DNA of 64,000 bases from Candidatus Obscuribacterales bacterium (GCA_020050835.1 JAGVKB010000039.1:90331-154330); one strand, 5' to 3'. Positions 1-9,215 are shown, counted from the stretch's first letter. The notes: a model not told the origin generated them from the sequence alone. Program-made: numbers and translations.

Positions 1-557
1 ATTCAACTGCTCAGGGCAATGAAGGCGGTGCTCCGCTACCTGGTTCAGACGGTAAGACTGCTGTCGCGACTTCTGAGAACCGGGGCACGGACGGTGCCGA
101 GTCTTCGCCTGGCACCGCCGGTGATGCGCTAAAAGGTCGGTTCGTGGATGTAATCAAGAACTGGCAGAAAGTGAAAAAGGGAGTGGTGCGCAACCGGCAG
201 ATCGAAGATTTAAGTGCGGCTTTGCACGGTCGTGCGCTACAAAGGCAGACGGATGCGGTCAAGTGGCTGATTACGAATCACAAATACTATGATATGACTC
301 CGCTGGGCGTCATTGTTTATCGCTATTCCGAACTCAATTCCGGTACCAAGTATTCAGTGATTTCGCAGGTCAAAGAATCCAGTAAGTTGATTGATGAAGC
401 CAGCGGAAAAGTGCTTAAAGAGACCAGCGATACTTACAAGGTCAATTACACGATTGAAAAGGTCGGCGACAAGTGGTTGATAACCGACTCGGCGATTGTC
501 CCGACTAATCAGCCGGGGCAAGCCGCGCATCCACCAAGTGGTAAGGCTAGTCGTTAA
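1..557 (+). CDS. C-terminal part of an IMS (ARC6-like) domain protein, 5' truncated
   Basis: The frame is open from base 3 to a TAA at 555-557, so only the last 184 residues are in the window. The first ~45 residues are a Gly/Ser/Ala-rich linker. The rest matches the IMS domain found at the end of cyanobacterial Ftn2/ARC6 division proteins. Visible landmarks are VIKNWQKVK, the leucine pattern around LSAALHGRAL, WLITNHKYYDM, a V-x-E segment (SQVKESSKL) and the closing YTIEKVGDKWLITDS. In ARC6 this domain faces the intermembrane space or periplasm and binds division partners; here only a domain-level call is possible. An internal GTG at 144 is not needed as a start. The next gene begins 3 bases after the stop. 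The missing N-terminus could be a J-like, TPR or kinase module. Confidence 0.7.
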   Translation, partial: STAQGNEGGAPLPGSDGKTAVATSENRGTDGAESSPGTAGDALKGRFVDVIKNWQKVKKGVVRNRQIEDLSAALHGRALQRQTDAVKWLITNHKYYDMTPLGVIVYRYSELNSGTKYSVISQVKESSKLIDEASGKVLKETSDTYKVNYTIEKVGDKWLITDSAIVPTNQPGQAAHPPSGKASR

Positions 558-559
558 CG

Positions 560-2209
560 ATGCCAGCGCTCGATGTTCGCCACAGGACCGGCCTGCTTCT
601 AATCTGTCTTACGTCGCTGGCTACGGCCACCTTGCCGGTTGCGGCCCAAAATGTCCCAGCGAAGCTCAACCGCGACCGGCCGGCAGTGGCTCGTGCGGCC
701 AATTCAATTAACGCTGCTCGCAACAAAGCAGGAGCCGAGCTGCCGGTCTTCCCGCTGATGGATGAACACGATCGCCCGCTCCGGCCGATTGCAACCGTCG
801 CTGGCGATGGAGCGCTCTACTTTCTTTCACCGGATGGGCTGTGGATGGTGCCGGATGGCATCAGTAAGCTGGTTCAACCGCAGATACTGAAGGCGCTTCG
901 AGTTGGTCCGGGCGGTGCTGCTGTCGGCAGTGTTCCAATCCAGGAGTTTACGGCCTTGTCCTATCTGTACGAGAGTCATTCAGTAGTCGTGCTCGATAAA
1001 TCGGGAGATCTCTTCGAGTATCTGCCTGCAAGAAGAGAATGGCGGGTCTTTCGAGCGAATCAGCCGGTTGGTTCACCTGATCCGGAATATATCGATCTTG
1101 CTTCGCTCGGGGCGCGAATCTGCGTTTTGGACCCCGAACGTAATGAGATCTGGCGATTGCCGGAGCGAAAAGGGCAGCGCTCGGCCTATTTTGTGCAAGT
1201 AATGCCGTGGCGAATCAAGCCTGGCGATGCCAACGTCTCAGATGGAATCTCGATTGCTCATGACGGAGATACTTTCGTGCTGAGGCGTCACGGGCAGATC
1301 ACCAAATATAGTGGCGGGGCTTCCAACGGTCTGGCAATGCGCAAACCGTTCAACTGGAAACCGGTTGCCAAAATGAGACCAAGCAGGTTGATAGCCGCGG
1401 CCGGCACACCGCTGTTCGTAGTAGAACGGGAGAACAATCGCGTGATCGCAGTCGATCGAGCCAGCGGTAGGGCCAGGCAGTATCTTTTCGATCAGCAATC
1501 AGACTTGCGCGGATTGATTCCTCACTCCCGCTGTTTCTTGGTGATAGACCGAGACAGATTGATGCTGCGCATGCTTGACAAGGATGACGCATGGAGCAAA
1601 GCGCCGTTGCCTGTCAGGCGCATGGACTCTCGCTTGGATGGCATAGCCTATCCATTGTCCAGTGTGGTCTTGCCTCGTCATCCGGGTGTCTGGCCCGGTG
1701 CGCGCCGGCTATATCGATACGGCATTCACAAGGGGGTGGATTTCTTCTGCGATGCCGGCAAAGTTACCATGGGGACGCCGGTAAAAGCGGCGGATGCTGG
1801 CAAGGTGATTCGGTCCGATGTAAACTTTCGCGATATGGACTCTGCCACCTACTCAAGAGTAATGAATCAATGCCGTGCCGAACACAGGACTTCGGAACGA
1901 AATGAAGATCTCTTTCGAGGCTGTCAGGTGTGGATCGATCACGGCAACGGTTTGGTGACGCGCTATGCGCACTTGAATGGCATCCGGAAAGGTATCAAAG
2001 TGGGAAGTTACGTATCTCGCGGAGACACGATCGCTTTCGTGGGTGTCTCAGGTACCGGGCAAAATCTGCCAGGGGTTGCCAAACATCCGCATCTTCATTT
2101 CGAAATTTGGCTTGATGGAAAGTACCTGGGCTGGGGACTGACTCAGTCTGAGATATTAGGGGCTTACGAGGACATCTTTGGAGTTGTGGGCGAACGAGGT
2201 GGTTCATGA
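560..2209 (+). CDS. Secreted M23 family metallopeptidase with N-terminal propeller-like region
   Basis: 549 residues. An N-terminal hydrophobic stretch (about residues 10-30, ending VAAQN) looks like a Sec signal. Residues ~60-360 show repeated short beta-type blocks with D-x-x-N/G turns such as LDPERNEIWRLP and VERENNRVIAVDRASG, which suggests a beta-propeller. Residues ~385-540 are an M23 (LytM) fold: HKGVDF supplies the first His and Asp zinc ligands, and HPHLHFEIW supplies the H-x-H motif. The metal and catalytic residues therefore look intact, and cleavage of peptidoglycan cross-links or stems in the periplasm is expected. The gene starts 3 bases after the previous stop and its TGA overlaps the next ATG (ATGA). 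The propeller is assigned by pattern only. Confidence 0.85.
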   Translation: MPALDVRHRTGLLLICLTSLATATLPVAAQNVPAKLNRDRPAVARAANSINAARNKAGAELPVFPLMDEHDRPLRPIATVAGDGALYFLSPDGLWMVPDGISKLVQPQILKALRVGPGGAAVGSVPIQEFTALSYLYESHSVVVLDKSGDLFEYLPARREWRVFRANQPVGSPDPEYIDLASLGARICVLDPERNEIWRLPERKGQRSAYFVQVMPWRIKPGDANVSDGISIAHDGDTFVLRRHGQITKYSGGASNGLAMRKPFNWKPVAKMRPSRLIAAAGTPLFVVERENNRVIAVDRASGRARQYLFDQQSDLRGLIPHSRCFLVIDRDRLMLRMLDKDDAWSKAPLPVRRMDSRLDGIAYPLSSVVLPRHPGVWPGARRLYRYGIHKGVDFFCDAGKVTMGTPVKAADAGKVIRSDVNFRDMDSATYSRVMNQCRAEHRTSERNEDLFRGCQVWIDHGNGLVTRYAHLNGIRKGIKVGSYVSRGDTIAFVGVSGTGQNLPGVAKHPHLHFEIWLDGKYLGWGLTQSEILGAYEDIFGVVGERGGS

Positions 2210-4461
2210 GAAATCAACGGGTTTTATTGGCGCTTTTGTCTTGCTTGTCCCTTACAGCCGTCGGTGCTGCCAGCGCAGCGCCAGGCAAATCGGCGGTCAG
2301 GGTAAGCACCACGGGCGGTTTCAAGCAGGCATCCCTGAGGTCAGCTGGCTCCGGAAGCAATAATAAAAAGTTGGTGGCCGGGCTTTTCAAGAAAAAGCCG
2401 GTTGAAAAGTCGACTGACAAGGATGATGAAAAGGAAAAGTCCCAGGTGGCTGCTCCGTCTGAAACGAGCAAGGGTGATGATGAATCCAAGTCAGCCGAGT
2501 CTGACAAACCTGCTGCTGACCAGAAAAAAGAGAAAGCTGCTGCTCCGGCAGCCGCTCCAGCAACCGCTCCGGTCGTAGAGGCGTCGTCTGCTGCCGCCGC
2601 ACCAGCTCAGGCGGATGAACCGCCGCCGCTCGTTCCGGATTCAGCTTTAATCAGTGTGCTCAAAGACCTTTCGCGCGCGTTGATGGAGTCCGAGGAGATC
2701 GAAAAGATTGAAGATGGCTGTCAAAAGACGGCCGCCGATACCGCTCGTCTGGCGCTGGCCAAAGCGCTTAGCAACGCCCAATTGTCTTCTAATCGAATTG
2801 TCACGATGAAGGAAAGACCTAAATTTGAATCGTCGATGACTGCCGAAGCCTGGGATTCCGGCGAAATCACGCTCTCTCCGAAATGTCACGCGTCACTAAA
2901 TGCCGTCTGGGCAAAAAAGTTGGACGGGTTGTTAAACGTTTCAATCGCCGGCAATTGCGGTTGCTCGGCGGCTCCAAATGGTTCTAAGCTAGGCGAATTC
3001 GTTTTTGTCGCATCCGGAAAGTCAACGATGGATAAGGGCTTTGACATTCAGAGCCAGTCCGACGTCAACTTCTGGCTTGGCAAGTTAAATGGATTCACCG
3101 TTGACGGCACTTGCTGCGTGCCCGCCGAGGCTGCCGGCGAAGCACAGAAGACGTCTTCCCAGAATTCGACGCTGGTCTTGAAGGCAGTATTGACGGAAAA
3201 GGGTATTGAGCATCTCGCTCTTACTAAGCAGTTTAAGGAGCAACAGCGGCAGCTTGCCTTGAAGGCTGAAGAGGAGCGCAAGCTGTCCGAGCAGAAGGCG
3301 AAGGACGAAGCAGACCAGTTGGCGAAAGCGGAGGCTGAGGACAAAGTAAAAGCCGAAGCCGAAGCCGAAGCAAAAGAGAGATCTGAAGCAGAGGCGAAGG
3401 AGAAGGGAAAGTCGGACAAGGAGAAGGTCGCTAAACAGCCGGAGGGTTCGGAGAAAGCTCCAGCGGCTGCCGCTGCTGCCGCAACGGAATCGGCCGCTTC
3501 CAAGCCGGGCTCGAGCAATCCGCCCGAGCCCTCATCCATGCCCTCACCGGCTGTGGTGGAGGACCCTCGCTCGCACAAGCTGGGTGATCTGGCGATGACC
3601 AGTGTGTCTCCAGCTCCGGCTTTACCGCCGGCCGTATCGTCTACTCGGGGTTGGGATAGCCCGGCGCCGTCGCCGGCGACCAGGGTGCCGAGTTCTTCTG
3701 CGCAAGTTCTGTTGCCGGAAAAGGCCGTCGCCGGTCAGTTCTTAACCGCCGCAGTGATGAATCCAAATCATGCGGGCGAACCGCTCGTGGAGCTTTCGTT
3801 CAATGGAGCGACACTGGCCACCTCACAAGACGGTAAGGCGCTCTACATGGTACCAGATGACGCGATTCCCGGACCTACTCTCCAAGTCGGTCTGGCGGCG
3901 AGACCGGAGCAGCAAGCAGCAACCGTTCAGATACTGCAACCGCTAGCGGTGCCTACCGGTCCGCAGATTCCGCGGGTTGACCGGGTCTCGCAATTGGCTG
4001 AATCAGGCGGAGAGATAGTGATTGATGGGCACAGCTTTGACGGCGTGGCCGATCGCAATCGAGTAATTGTCGATGGCACCTATGATGCTCACGTTTTGGT
4101 GGCGTCGCCGGTGCAGCTCAAAGCAGATCTGCCCGGCAACCTCATTCCCGGCTCGCACAGCGTATCTGTCAGCACCGCCGGTCTCAGAAGCAATCCGGGA
4201 CAGTTCGAGGTGGTTGCACTGGAGATTCGACCGTTCGGTAAGGAGACGGCCAAGGACGATATCAACCGGCTGGCGGTAAGAGTGCTTGGAACGAGTCAGA
4301 TTGTGCGTGTTCACGTCAAGAACTTCACCCCGGAAGTGCTTAAGATCGGCCGGGGCGACGAACTCGTTCTCAACTCTCCCGGTGGTACGAACAATCAGAT
4401 AGTGCTTGCCGTTCAGCGTCTTCGCAAGGGCAGCTATCACGTCGATGCAAAGTTGGAATAG
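2206..4461 (+). CDS. Secreted coiled-coil protein with C-terminal IPT/TIG domain
   Basis: 751 residues, starting at an ATG that overlaps the preceding TGA. A signal peptide (ending about SAAPG) is followed by Lys/Ala/Pro-rich low complexity to residue ~145. A globular region (~145-340) contains paired cysteines (NCGCS, GTCCVP). A Lys/Glu/Ala-rich coiled coil spans ~345-410, then a Pro/Ser/Ala linker. An Ig-like IPT/TIG domain lies at ~585-670, with GGEIVIDGHSF and a closing VSTAGLRSNPGQF. The extreme C-terminus is a further small beta-rich segment. The architecture fits a cell-wall or outer-envelope structural protein co-expressed with the M23 peptidase. No enzymatic motif is visible and the specific role is unknown. 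Confidence 0.8.
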   Translation: MRNQRVLLALLSCLSLTAVGAASAAPGKSAVRVSTTGGFKQASLRSAGSGSNNKKLVAGLFKKKPVEKSTDKDDEKEKSQVAAPSETSKGDDESKSAESDKPAADQKKEKAAAPAAAPATAPVVEASSAAAAPAQADEPPPLVPDSALISVLKDLSRALMESEEIEKIEDGCQKTAADTARLALAKALSNAQLSSNRIVTMKERPKFESSMTAEAWDSGEITLSPKCHASLNAVWAKKLDGLLNVSIAGNCGCSAAPNGSKLGEFVFVASGKSTMDKGFDIQSQSDVNFWLGKLNGFTVDGTCCVPAEAAGEAQKTSSQNSTLVLKAVLTEKGIEHLALTKQFKEQQRQLALKAEEERKLSEQKAKDEADQLAKAEAEDKVKAEAEAEAKERSEAEAKEKGKSDKEKVAKQPEGSEKAPAAAAAAATESAASKPGSSNPPEPSSMPSPAVVEDPRSHKLGDLAMTSVSPAPALPPAVSSTRGWDSPAPSPATRVPSSSAQVLLPEKAVAGQFLTAAVMNPNHAGEPLVELSFNGATLATSQDGKALYMVPDDAIPGPTLQVGLAARPEQQAATVQILQPLAVPTGPQIPRVDRVSQLAESGGEIVIDGHSFDGVADRNRVIVDGTYDAHVLVASPVQLKADLPGNLIPGSHSVSVSTAGLRSNPGQFEVVALEIRPFGKETAKDDINRLAVRVLGTSQIVRVHVKNFTPEVLKIGRGDELVLNSPGGTNNQIVLAVQRLRKGSYHVDAKLE

Positions 4462-4464
4462 CAG

Positions 4465-5394
4465 ATGTCGGTAACGGACAAATCCGCGACTGCAAGCGAT
4501 GCTGACGCTCGCAGTTGCCGGCTGGCCTTTCTGGGATTGGGGATAATGGGTGCCGCTATGTCCGCCAATCTTGCTGCGGCCGGCTCGAGCGTGCGAGGCT
4601 GGAATCGAACTCCCGGACGATCGGGAGCCAAGACCGCCGAAGCCGCCGGCGTGGTGATCTCGTCTTCAATCAAAGAGGCGGTCGAGCAAGCCGACATCAT
4701 CTTCGTGTGTGTCAATGAAGTCTCCGATCTTGAGCAAGTAGTGCTCGGTGCTGACGGAGTTTCGGCGCATGCAAAACCAGGAGCCGTGGTCGTGGATATG
4801 GGCACGAGCGGTCCGGCGGCGGCGATTAGAGTCGCCGGCGCCTTGAAAGTCAGCGGCTTGAAATTCCTCGATGCGCCGGTGACGGGCGGCGATGTGGGCG
4901 CGCGCAATGGAACGCTTACAATCATGGTGGGTGGTGACGGCGCGGACTTTGAGTTCGTTAAGCCCTATTTCGAGCGGATTGGCAAGCGGATTATTTTGTG
5001 CGGACCGACAGGTAGCGGGCAGGGCGTCAAACTCTGCAACCAGATCCTCTGCGCGGTCAATCTGATTGGCGTGTGTGAAGCGCTCAAGCTGGCAGATCAA
5101 CTTGGACTCAAACGTGATTTGGTAGTCGATGTCTGTGGTACTGGTGCCGGTGGCTCGTGGTCTCTGGCGAACTTGGGTGCAAAGATAGCTGCTGAAGACT
5201 TTGAGCCGGCCTTCATGATCAAACTTATTCTCAAAGACATTAATCTGATAGACGAAACCATTTCCGAGTCGGGTCTGGAATTGCCTGGTACGGATCTCGC
5301 GAAGTGCCTGTTCGAAAAGGCTGTAGAAGTATCCGGAGTCAACGGCGATCTGCAGGGCACGCAAGCAATGTTTCGAGCTTATTTGGAACGATAA
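4465..5394 (+). CDS. NAD(P)-dependent beta-hydroxyacid dehydrogenase (3-hydroxyisobutyrate dehydrogenase family)
   Basis: 309 residues, the usual family length. The Rossmann dinucleotide motif is at the N-terminus (FLGLGIMGAAMSANL). The substrate-binding signature DAPVTGGDVGARNGTL lies mid-protein, and the catalytic Lys is in GSGQGVKLCNQ. Enzymes of this family oxidise or reduce beta-hydroxyacids such as 3-hydroxyisobutyrate, tartronate semialdehyde or succinic-semialdehyde-type compounds in the cytoplasm; the substrate cannot be fixed from sequence. In the lysine motif the usual second Asn is Gln. The gene begins 3 bases after the TIG-protein stop, so it is probably co-transcribed, although no functional link to those secreted proteins is apparent. 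Confidence 0.88.
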   Translation: MSVTDKSATASDADARSCRLAFLGLGIMGAAMSANLAAAGSSVRGWNRTPGRSGAKTAEAAGVVISSSIKEAVEQADIIFVCVNEVSDLEQVVLGADGVSAHAKPGAVVVDMGTSGPAAAIRVAGALKVSGLKFLDAPVTGGDVGARNGTLTIMVGGDGADFEFVKPYFERIGKRIILCGPTGSGQGVKLCNQILCAVNLIGVCEALKLADQLGLKRDLVVDVCGTGAGGSWSLANLGAKIAAEDFEPAFMIKLILKDINLIDETISESGLELPGTDLAKCLFEKAVEVSGVNGDLQGTQAMFRAYLER

Positions 5395-5552
5395 CTTCGA
5401 CCAAATCGGTGCTCCGAATTGCTCATCAGAAATGCATAGATTAGAAATTGGAAAAACGCTGAGCGAGAAGCCCTGGTATTATTTCTTGGCAGCCTAAAGC
5501 GGCAGTATCTTACGCTTTGCTGACGGCAAATCGATGGCAAGGAGTCGAAGCG

Positions 5553-6035
5553 ATGCCTGAGACAAACACATTACCTAAACCGGCGGAATCCGCCCCAGCC
5601 GGCAAAGTAGAGCGTACTCATCGGGTGATTCATACCTTGTCGATGACTTTCGGCATCGTGGGAGCGGTTGGTACAGCGGCAGTCTGGCTGGCGGCTAACT
5701 TTCTGGTCGGAGAGGTCGAAATTTCTCCTGACAAGGTCGTTTCGGCAGTCCTTGTTAAGGTTTATGACAGCAAGGGGCAAGAGGCGACCTACCATCTCAA
5801 TCGCTTTCAACTAATGCCAGGCAACTATCATCTCGAAGTAACTGCGGGTGACGGCGCCGCGCAGCATGCCGATATCACGGTTGAATTCGCGAAGAAGTGC
5901 ACCGTGCCGATTACAGTTGTGAGCTCGGCTGGCAGCGCAGCTCCCGGGCCAGCCGCTGATGCTGACGATACCGCTGTCAACGATCGGTCCGAACAACCGC
6001 ACAAACGACATTGGTGGCAATTTTGGCGGAAGTAA
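5553..6035 (+). CDS. Small single-pass membrane protein with extracytoplasmic beta domain
   Basis: 160 residues from an ATG preceded by AAGGAG at 5539-5544 (8-base spacing). This is preferred over a TTG 36 bases upstream. Residues ~1-25 are polar, and ~28-52 form one transmembrane helix (TFGIVGAVGTAAVWLAANFL). Residues ~55-125 look like a small beta-sandwich resembling a PEGA-type domain (FQLMPGNYHLEVTAG). An Ala/Asp linker and a basic, aromatic tail (HKRHWWQFWRK) follow. The 3' end overlaps the start of hemL by 25 bases. Not a family I can name; the membrane-anchored beta domain call rests on hydropathy and pattern. Confidence 0.7.
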   Translation: MPETNTLPKPAESAPAGKVERTHRVIHTLSMTFGIVGAVGTAAVWLAANFLVGEVEISPDKVVSAVLVKVYDSKGQEATYHLNRFQLMPGNYHLEVTAGDGAAQHADITVEFAKKCTVPITVVSSAGSAAPGPAADADDTAVNDRSEQPHKRHWWQFWRK

Positions 6036-7303
6036 CCTCGCTTGCAACTGGGCGGTCAGCCGCGCTTTCGGACCAGATAGCCGCCGTCATTCCCGGTGGG
6101 GTGGACAGCCCGTTTCGTTCCTTTCAAGAGGTCGGCGGCTACACGCTCTTTTTGAGCAAAGCCGAGGGAGCCTACGTTTTTGATGTCGACGGAAATCGAT
6201 ACATAGACTTTCTGGGAGCCTGGGGACCGGCTATTTTAGGGCATTGCCCAAAGCCGGTGGTGGCTGCTTGCCAGCAAGCGATTGCGTCAGGACCGGTGTT
6301 TGGCGCTCCGTGCACGCTCGAGCTGAATATGGCTCAGGCACTCATTGCTGCTTATCCGGTGGTCGAGAAGGTGCGGTTCGTCAATTCCGGAACCGAGGCT
6401 GTAATGAGCGCTGTCAGGCTGGCGCGCGGCTATACGGGGCGAGACTTGATCGTCATATTCGAGGGCTGCTACCACGGTCATTCCGATTCAGTTTTAGCCA
6501 GTCGTGACCATTCTGCCAGCGCCGGTGTGCCGCAGTCCGTGGCTGACAATACCGTTCGTGTGCCGTACAACGATTCACCAGCGCTGGCGAAACTGCTTGC
6601 TGAGCTCGGGCAGCAGATAGCGGCTGTTTTGATTGAGCCGGTGGCGGGGTCTATGGGGGTGGTGCCGCCGGAGGCTGGCTATCTCGAACAGGTTCGCGGC
6701 CTGTGCACCAAGCATGAATGCTTACTGATAATGGACGAGGTCTTGACTGGGCTGCGCCTGGCGCGCGGCGGTGCTTATGAGCTTTATGGCGTACAGCCGG
6801 ATCTTGCCTGTTTCGGCAAGGCGCTCGGTGGCGGGATGCCGATCGGTGCCTATGGCGGACCCGCGGAGATCATGAATGCGCTGCAACCGGTCGGTCAAGT
6901 CTATCAAGCCGGCACATTTTCTGGAAACCCGGTCACCATGGCCGGTGGTATAGAGACTCTCAAGCTCCTATCTGAAGAAGGGGTCTATGAACATCTCGAA
7001 GCGAGAGCGGCTCAGCTGTTTGATGGATTGCGTCCGGTAATCGCCGAGCTGAGTTTCCCGGTTCAATTGCAACGAGTTGGTTCGATGTTTGCAATCTTGT
7101 TTGCTCCGCACCCGGTCCGGAATTATCAGGATTCATTGCAGATCGACAATCAGCGCTATGCCAAGTTTTTTCACGGACTGCTGTCGCGAGGTATCTACAT
7201 GCCTCCGTCGGCGGTGGATGCAGCCTGTGTCTCTCGTGCGCATTCGCGGGAGGACGTGGACACAATGATTGATGTCTGCTCCGCCGTTCTGCGAGCATTG
7301 TAG
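6011..7303 (+). CDS. hemL: Glutamate-1-semialdehyde 2,1-aminomutase
   Basis: 430 residues, the normal length. It converts glutamate-1-semialdehyde to 5-aminolevulinate in the C5 route to tetrapyrroles, in the cytoplasm, using PLP. Typical features are the opening IPGGVDSPFR, the substrate region YIDFLGAWGPAILGH, NSGTEAVMSAVRLARG, CYHGHSDS, and the PLP lysine in CFGKALGGG (about Lys270). The TTG at 6011 (or GTG at 6014) lies inside the upstream gene. The family N-terminus fits this start, since no in-frame ATG precedes the conserved IPGG. Overlap with the upstream small membrane gene suggests translational coupling. Presence of the C5 enzyme agrees with a cyanobacterium-related host but does not prove it. 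Confidence 0.95.
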   Translation: MVAILAEVTSLATGRSAALSDQIAAVIPGGVDSPFRSFQEVGGYTLFLSKAEGAYVFDVDGNRYIDFLGAWGPAILGHCPKPVVAACQQAIASGPVFGAPCTLELNMAQALIAAYPVVEKVRFVNSGTEAVMSAVRLARGYTGRDLIVIFEGCYHGHSDSVLASRDHSASAGVPQSVADNTVRVPYNDSPALAKLLAELGQQIAAVLIEPVAGSMGVVPPEAGYLEQVRGLCTKHECLLIMDEVLTGLRLARGGAYELYGVQPDLACFGKALGGGMPIGAYGGPAEIMNALQPVGQVYQAGTFSGNPVTMAGGIETLKLLSEEGVYEHLEARAAQLFDGLRPVIAELSFPVQLQRVGSMFAILFAPHPVRNYQDSLQIDNQRYAKFFHGLLSRGIYMPPSAVDAACVSRAHSREDVDTMIDVCSAVLRAL

Positions 7304-7318
7304 AGATTGCCGGCATCG

Positions 7319-7350
7319 GGCTGCGGACTAGACTAAGTCGGAGCGCAGCC
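7319..7350. terminator. Hairpin between convergent genes (putative bidirectional terminator)
   Basis: GGCTGCG at 7319-7325 pairs with CGCAGCC at 7344-7350, and an inner GACT/AGTC pair lies at 7326-7329 and 7336-7339. It lies between the hemL stop and the stop of the opposite-strand TPR gene. There is no clear T-run immediately after it, so terminator function is inferred from position. Confidence 0.4.
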
Positions 7351-7362
7351 GGAAACTGGCTT

Positions 7363-8265
7363 TCAGTTGGTTTTGGTCTTTAGCTTTTTCAAATCCTTTA
7401 CCAGCTCTTCATAGAGATCTTTAGTTGCCCAGGGAATTGCGGTTTGCTTGTAATGCTGATATTCGTGTTCGGATGGCAATAGGGTCAACTCGATCTTTTT
7501 CCAATTCTTAGCTTCTTCGGTCTTTCCTTGGTCCTGCAAGAAGCGCTGGTAGTCACGGCACAGCTGCCGGGCTGCGTCGTTGCCATACCAGCCTTTCAGC
7601 TGTTCTATGCCGGACTCGAAGCAGGCTTGCGCTGCCTTTGCATCGCCCATCCGTCTGAAGATATCTGCAAGCTTGGCATAATCTCCCGCAAGGTGTCTGT
7701 GATCCTGCTCAGAGGTCGCTACTGTGCATCTTGAAGCGAGAGTGTTGGCAATTGCTTTGATCAGTTCATCGGCGGACTTCTGGGGATCTCCTTTCAGATC
7801 GAAGTACTCAGCTTTGCACCGATTGAATCTCGCTTCTGGTTGAGAGTTTACGTCTCCGGTTCCAGACTTTATATCGTGAATAGCCGCACGCAAGTGGAGC
7901 AGGATGCCGAATTCTCGATGCTTGTTGAATTCCTGTCCCGTTTTGGAAATTTCATCGAGTAGCTCCTTTTCAAAATCCAGAAGCTCCTTTGGCCAAGCCG
8001 ACTGCTCGGTTTTGCCTGGAGCTGACTCAGACGGCCGGATGCCAGCGTCGCCTTCTGCGGCGACTTGAGTCGACTGATTGTCCGCACTGACATGCGCATT
8101 TACGAATTCGCATTGCGGCAGTTCTGCCGTGCTCTTGTCGCTACGAATCGGACTTGTCGGTCTTGCTGCTCTGCTCAAGAAGTCGTCTAGTAACGGGTGG
8201 TCGCTTGAATTACCGGTTAATACTTCGGGAAACGCGATTGCATTGCAGTCCAATTCTTCTCTCAT
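7363..8265 (-). CDS. TPR-like cytoplasmic protein, function unknown
   Basis: 300 residues. The ATG at 8265 is preceded by a good Shine-Dalgarno (GGGAGGA, 8 bases away). No signal peptide or membrane helix. The N-terminal third is polar and probably disordered. Residues ~130-290 are helical with tetratricopeptide-like repeats, for example YAKLADIFRRMGDAKAAQACFESGI followed by a further unit ending FLQDQGKTEEAKNW. Such repeats mediate protein-protein contacts. It faces hemL convergently and is separated from the upstream glycosyltransferase gene by about 195 bases. No family name can be assigned. Confidence 0.72.
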   Translation of the reverse strand: MREELDCNAIAFPEVLTGNSSDHPLLDDFLSRAARPTSPIRSDKSTAELPQCEFVNAHVSADNQSTQVAAEGDAGIRPSESAPGKTEQSAWPKELLDFEKELLDEISKTGQEFNKHREFGILLHLRAAIHDIKSGTGDVNSQPEARFNRCKAEYFDLKGDPQKSADELIKAIANTLASRCTVATSEQDHRHLAGDYAKLADIFRRMGDAKAAQACFESGIEQLKGWYGNDAARQLCRDYQRFLQDQGKTEEAKNWKKIELTLLPSEHEYQHYKQTAIPWATKDLYEELVKDLKKLKTKTN

Positions 8266-8460
8266 AAGTTTTCCTCCCAGCCGCTAATGCAACTAACTTA
8301 GGGCTTGTCTGTGACCCTGGAGTGATCGACTTGTGAGCAAGTTGTGACCGCGCCGACCAAGGACTCTATAAGCCCGGATCGATACGGTTTGTCAGTCTAA
8401 GGCAACTGGGACGGTTTGCCCGCCTTGGAGTGGCGTCGCGAACCTTCTTTTCGGGAGCAG

Positions 8461-9210
8461 TTATCCCTGCCTTAAAATGTCCGTTCTCATGTTGAACAGA
8501 TCGGCGAAAGTTTCAGTGATAACCGACAGCTTGCCGCCCGATGCCCCTTGAGACAATCTGGGCAGATGCTCGATTGGAATTTCAACTAGCTTGAATCCGG
8601 CTCTGTCCGCTCTGATACAGAACTCGGCATCTACGAAGGCCGTACTCGACTTGAGGGTGATTCTATCGAGGATGCTTCTCCGGAAAAGCTTGATCGAATT
8701 CACATCTTTATAGCTGATACCGTAAACGGTGCGGAGCATTGTGTTGTACACGAAAGATTGAAACTTCCGCCGGGGTGGATCGCTGCGCTTGACCCGCCAA
8801 CCGACAACCAGATCGTGATCGCGCAGCCCCTCTGCCATCTTCAGCAACTCTTTTGGTGCGAACTGATAATCTCCGGGAAGGGAAAACACCAGATCTTTGC
8901 TGCCGGCGTAGTAGAGCTCTCGGATCGTTGTTCCGAATCCCTTGTTCACTTCGTGATTGATAATCTTGAGCTGCGGCATGGTGCGCGCCAGATCTTGCAG
9001 GACTTTGAGCGTGCCGTCCTTGCTGCCGTCGTTCGTGACGATTATCTCGTAATCCTGGCAAAGCTCTTTCAACAAGGTGTCTGAGTCGGTAACCAAACGG
9101 CCGACTGTGGTCTCGTCGTAATATGCAGGAATGATCACCGACACCGATGTGATTGGTAGCGGCGATCTCACCTTCGTGGAGCGATTGGGAAGTTCAGAAC
9201 TCAACATCAC
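8461..9210 (-). CDS. Family 2 glycosyltransferase (polyprenyl-phosphate sugar synthase-like)
   Basis: 249 residues. GT-A motifs are clear: the opening VSVIIPAYYDE, the nucleotide-binding TNDGSKDGT, and a LPGDYQF segment in the position of the metal-binding D-x-D. There are no transmembrane helices, as in single-domain DPM1/DpmA-like enzymes, which transfer a sugar from an NDP-sugar to a lipid carrier or glycan. The start is GTG at 9210 or ATG at 9207, 5 bases after the stop of the upstream aminotransferase, so the two are co-translated. With that aminotransferase and the divergent epimerase-like gene it forms a small surface-glycan set. Donor and acceptor cannot be told. Confidence 0.88.
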   Translation of the reverse strand: MMLSSELPNRSTKVRSPLPITSVSVIIPAYYDETTVGRLVTDSDTLLKELCQDYEIIVTNDGSKDGTLKVLQDLARTMPQLKIINHEVNKGFGTTIRELYYAGSKDLVFSLPGDYQFAPKELLKMAEGLRDHDLVVGWRVKRSDPPRRKFQSFVYNTMLRTVYGISYKDVNSIKLFRRSILDRITLKSSTAFVDAEFCIRADRAGFKLVEIPIEHLPRLSQGASGGKLSVITETFADLFNMRTDILRQG

Positions 9211-9215
9211 CGCAT

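Noticed and set aside
3048..3578. 176-codon minus-strand frame rich in Ser/Ala/Phe
   Set aside because: Antisense of the Lys/Glu/Ala coiled coil in the TIG-domain protein.
7319..7350. Strong intrinsic terminator
   Set aside because: The hairpin is real but there is no adjacent T-run, so it is listed only as a putative terminator.
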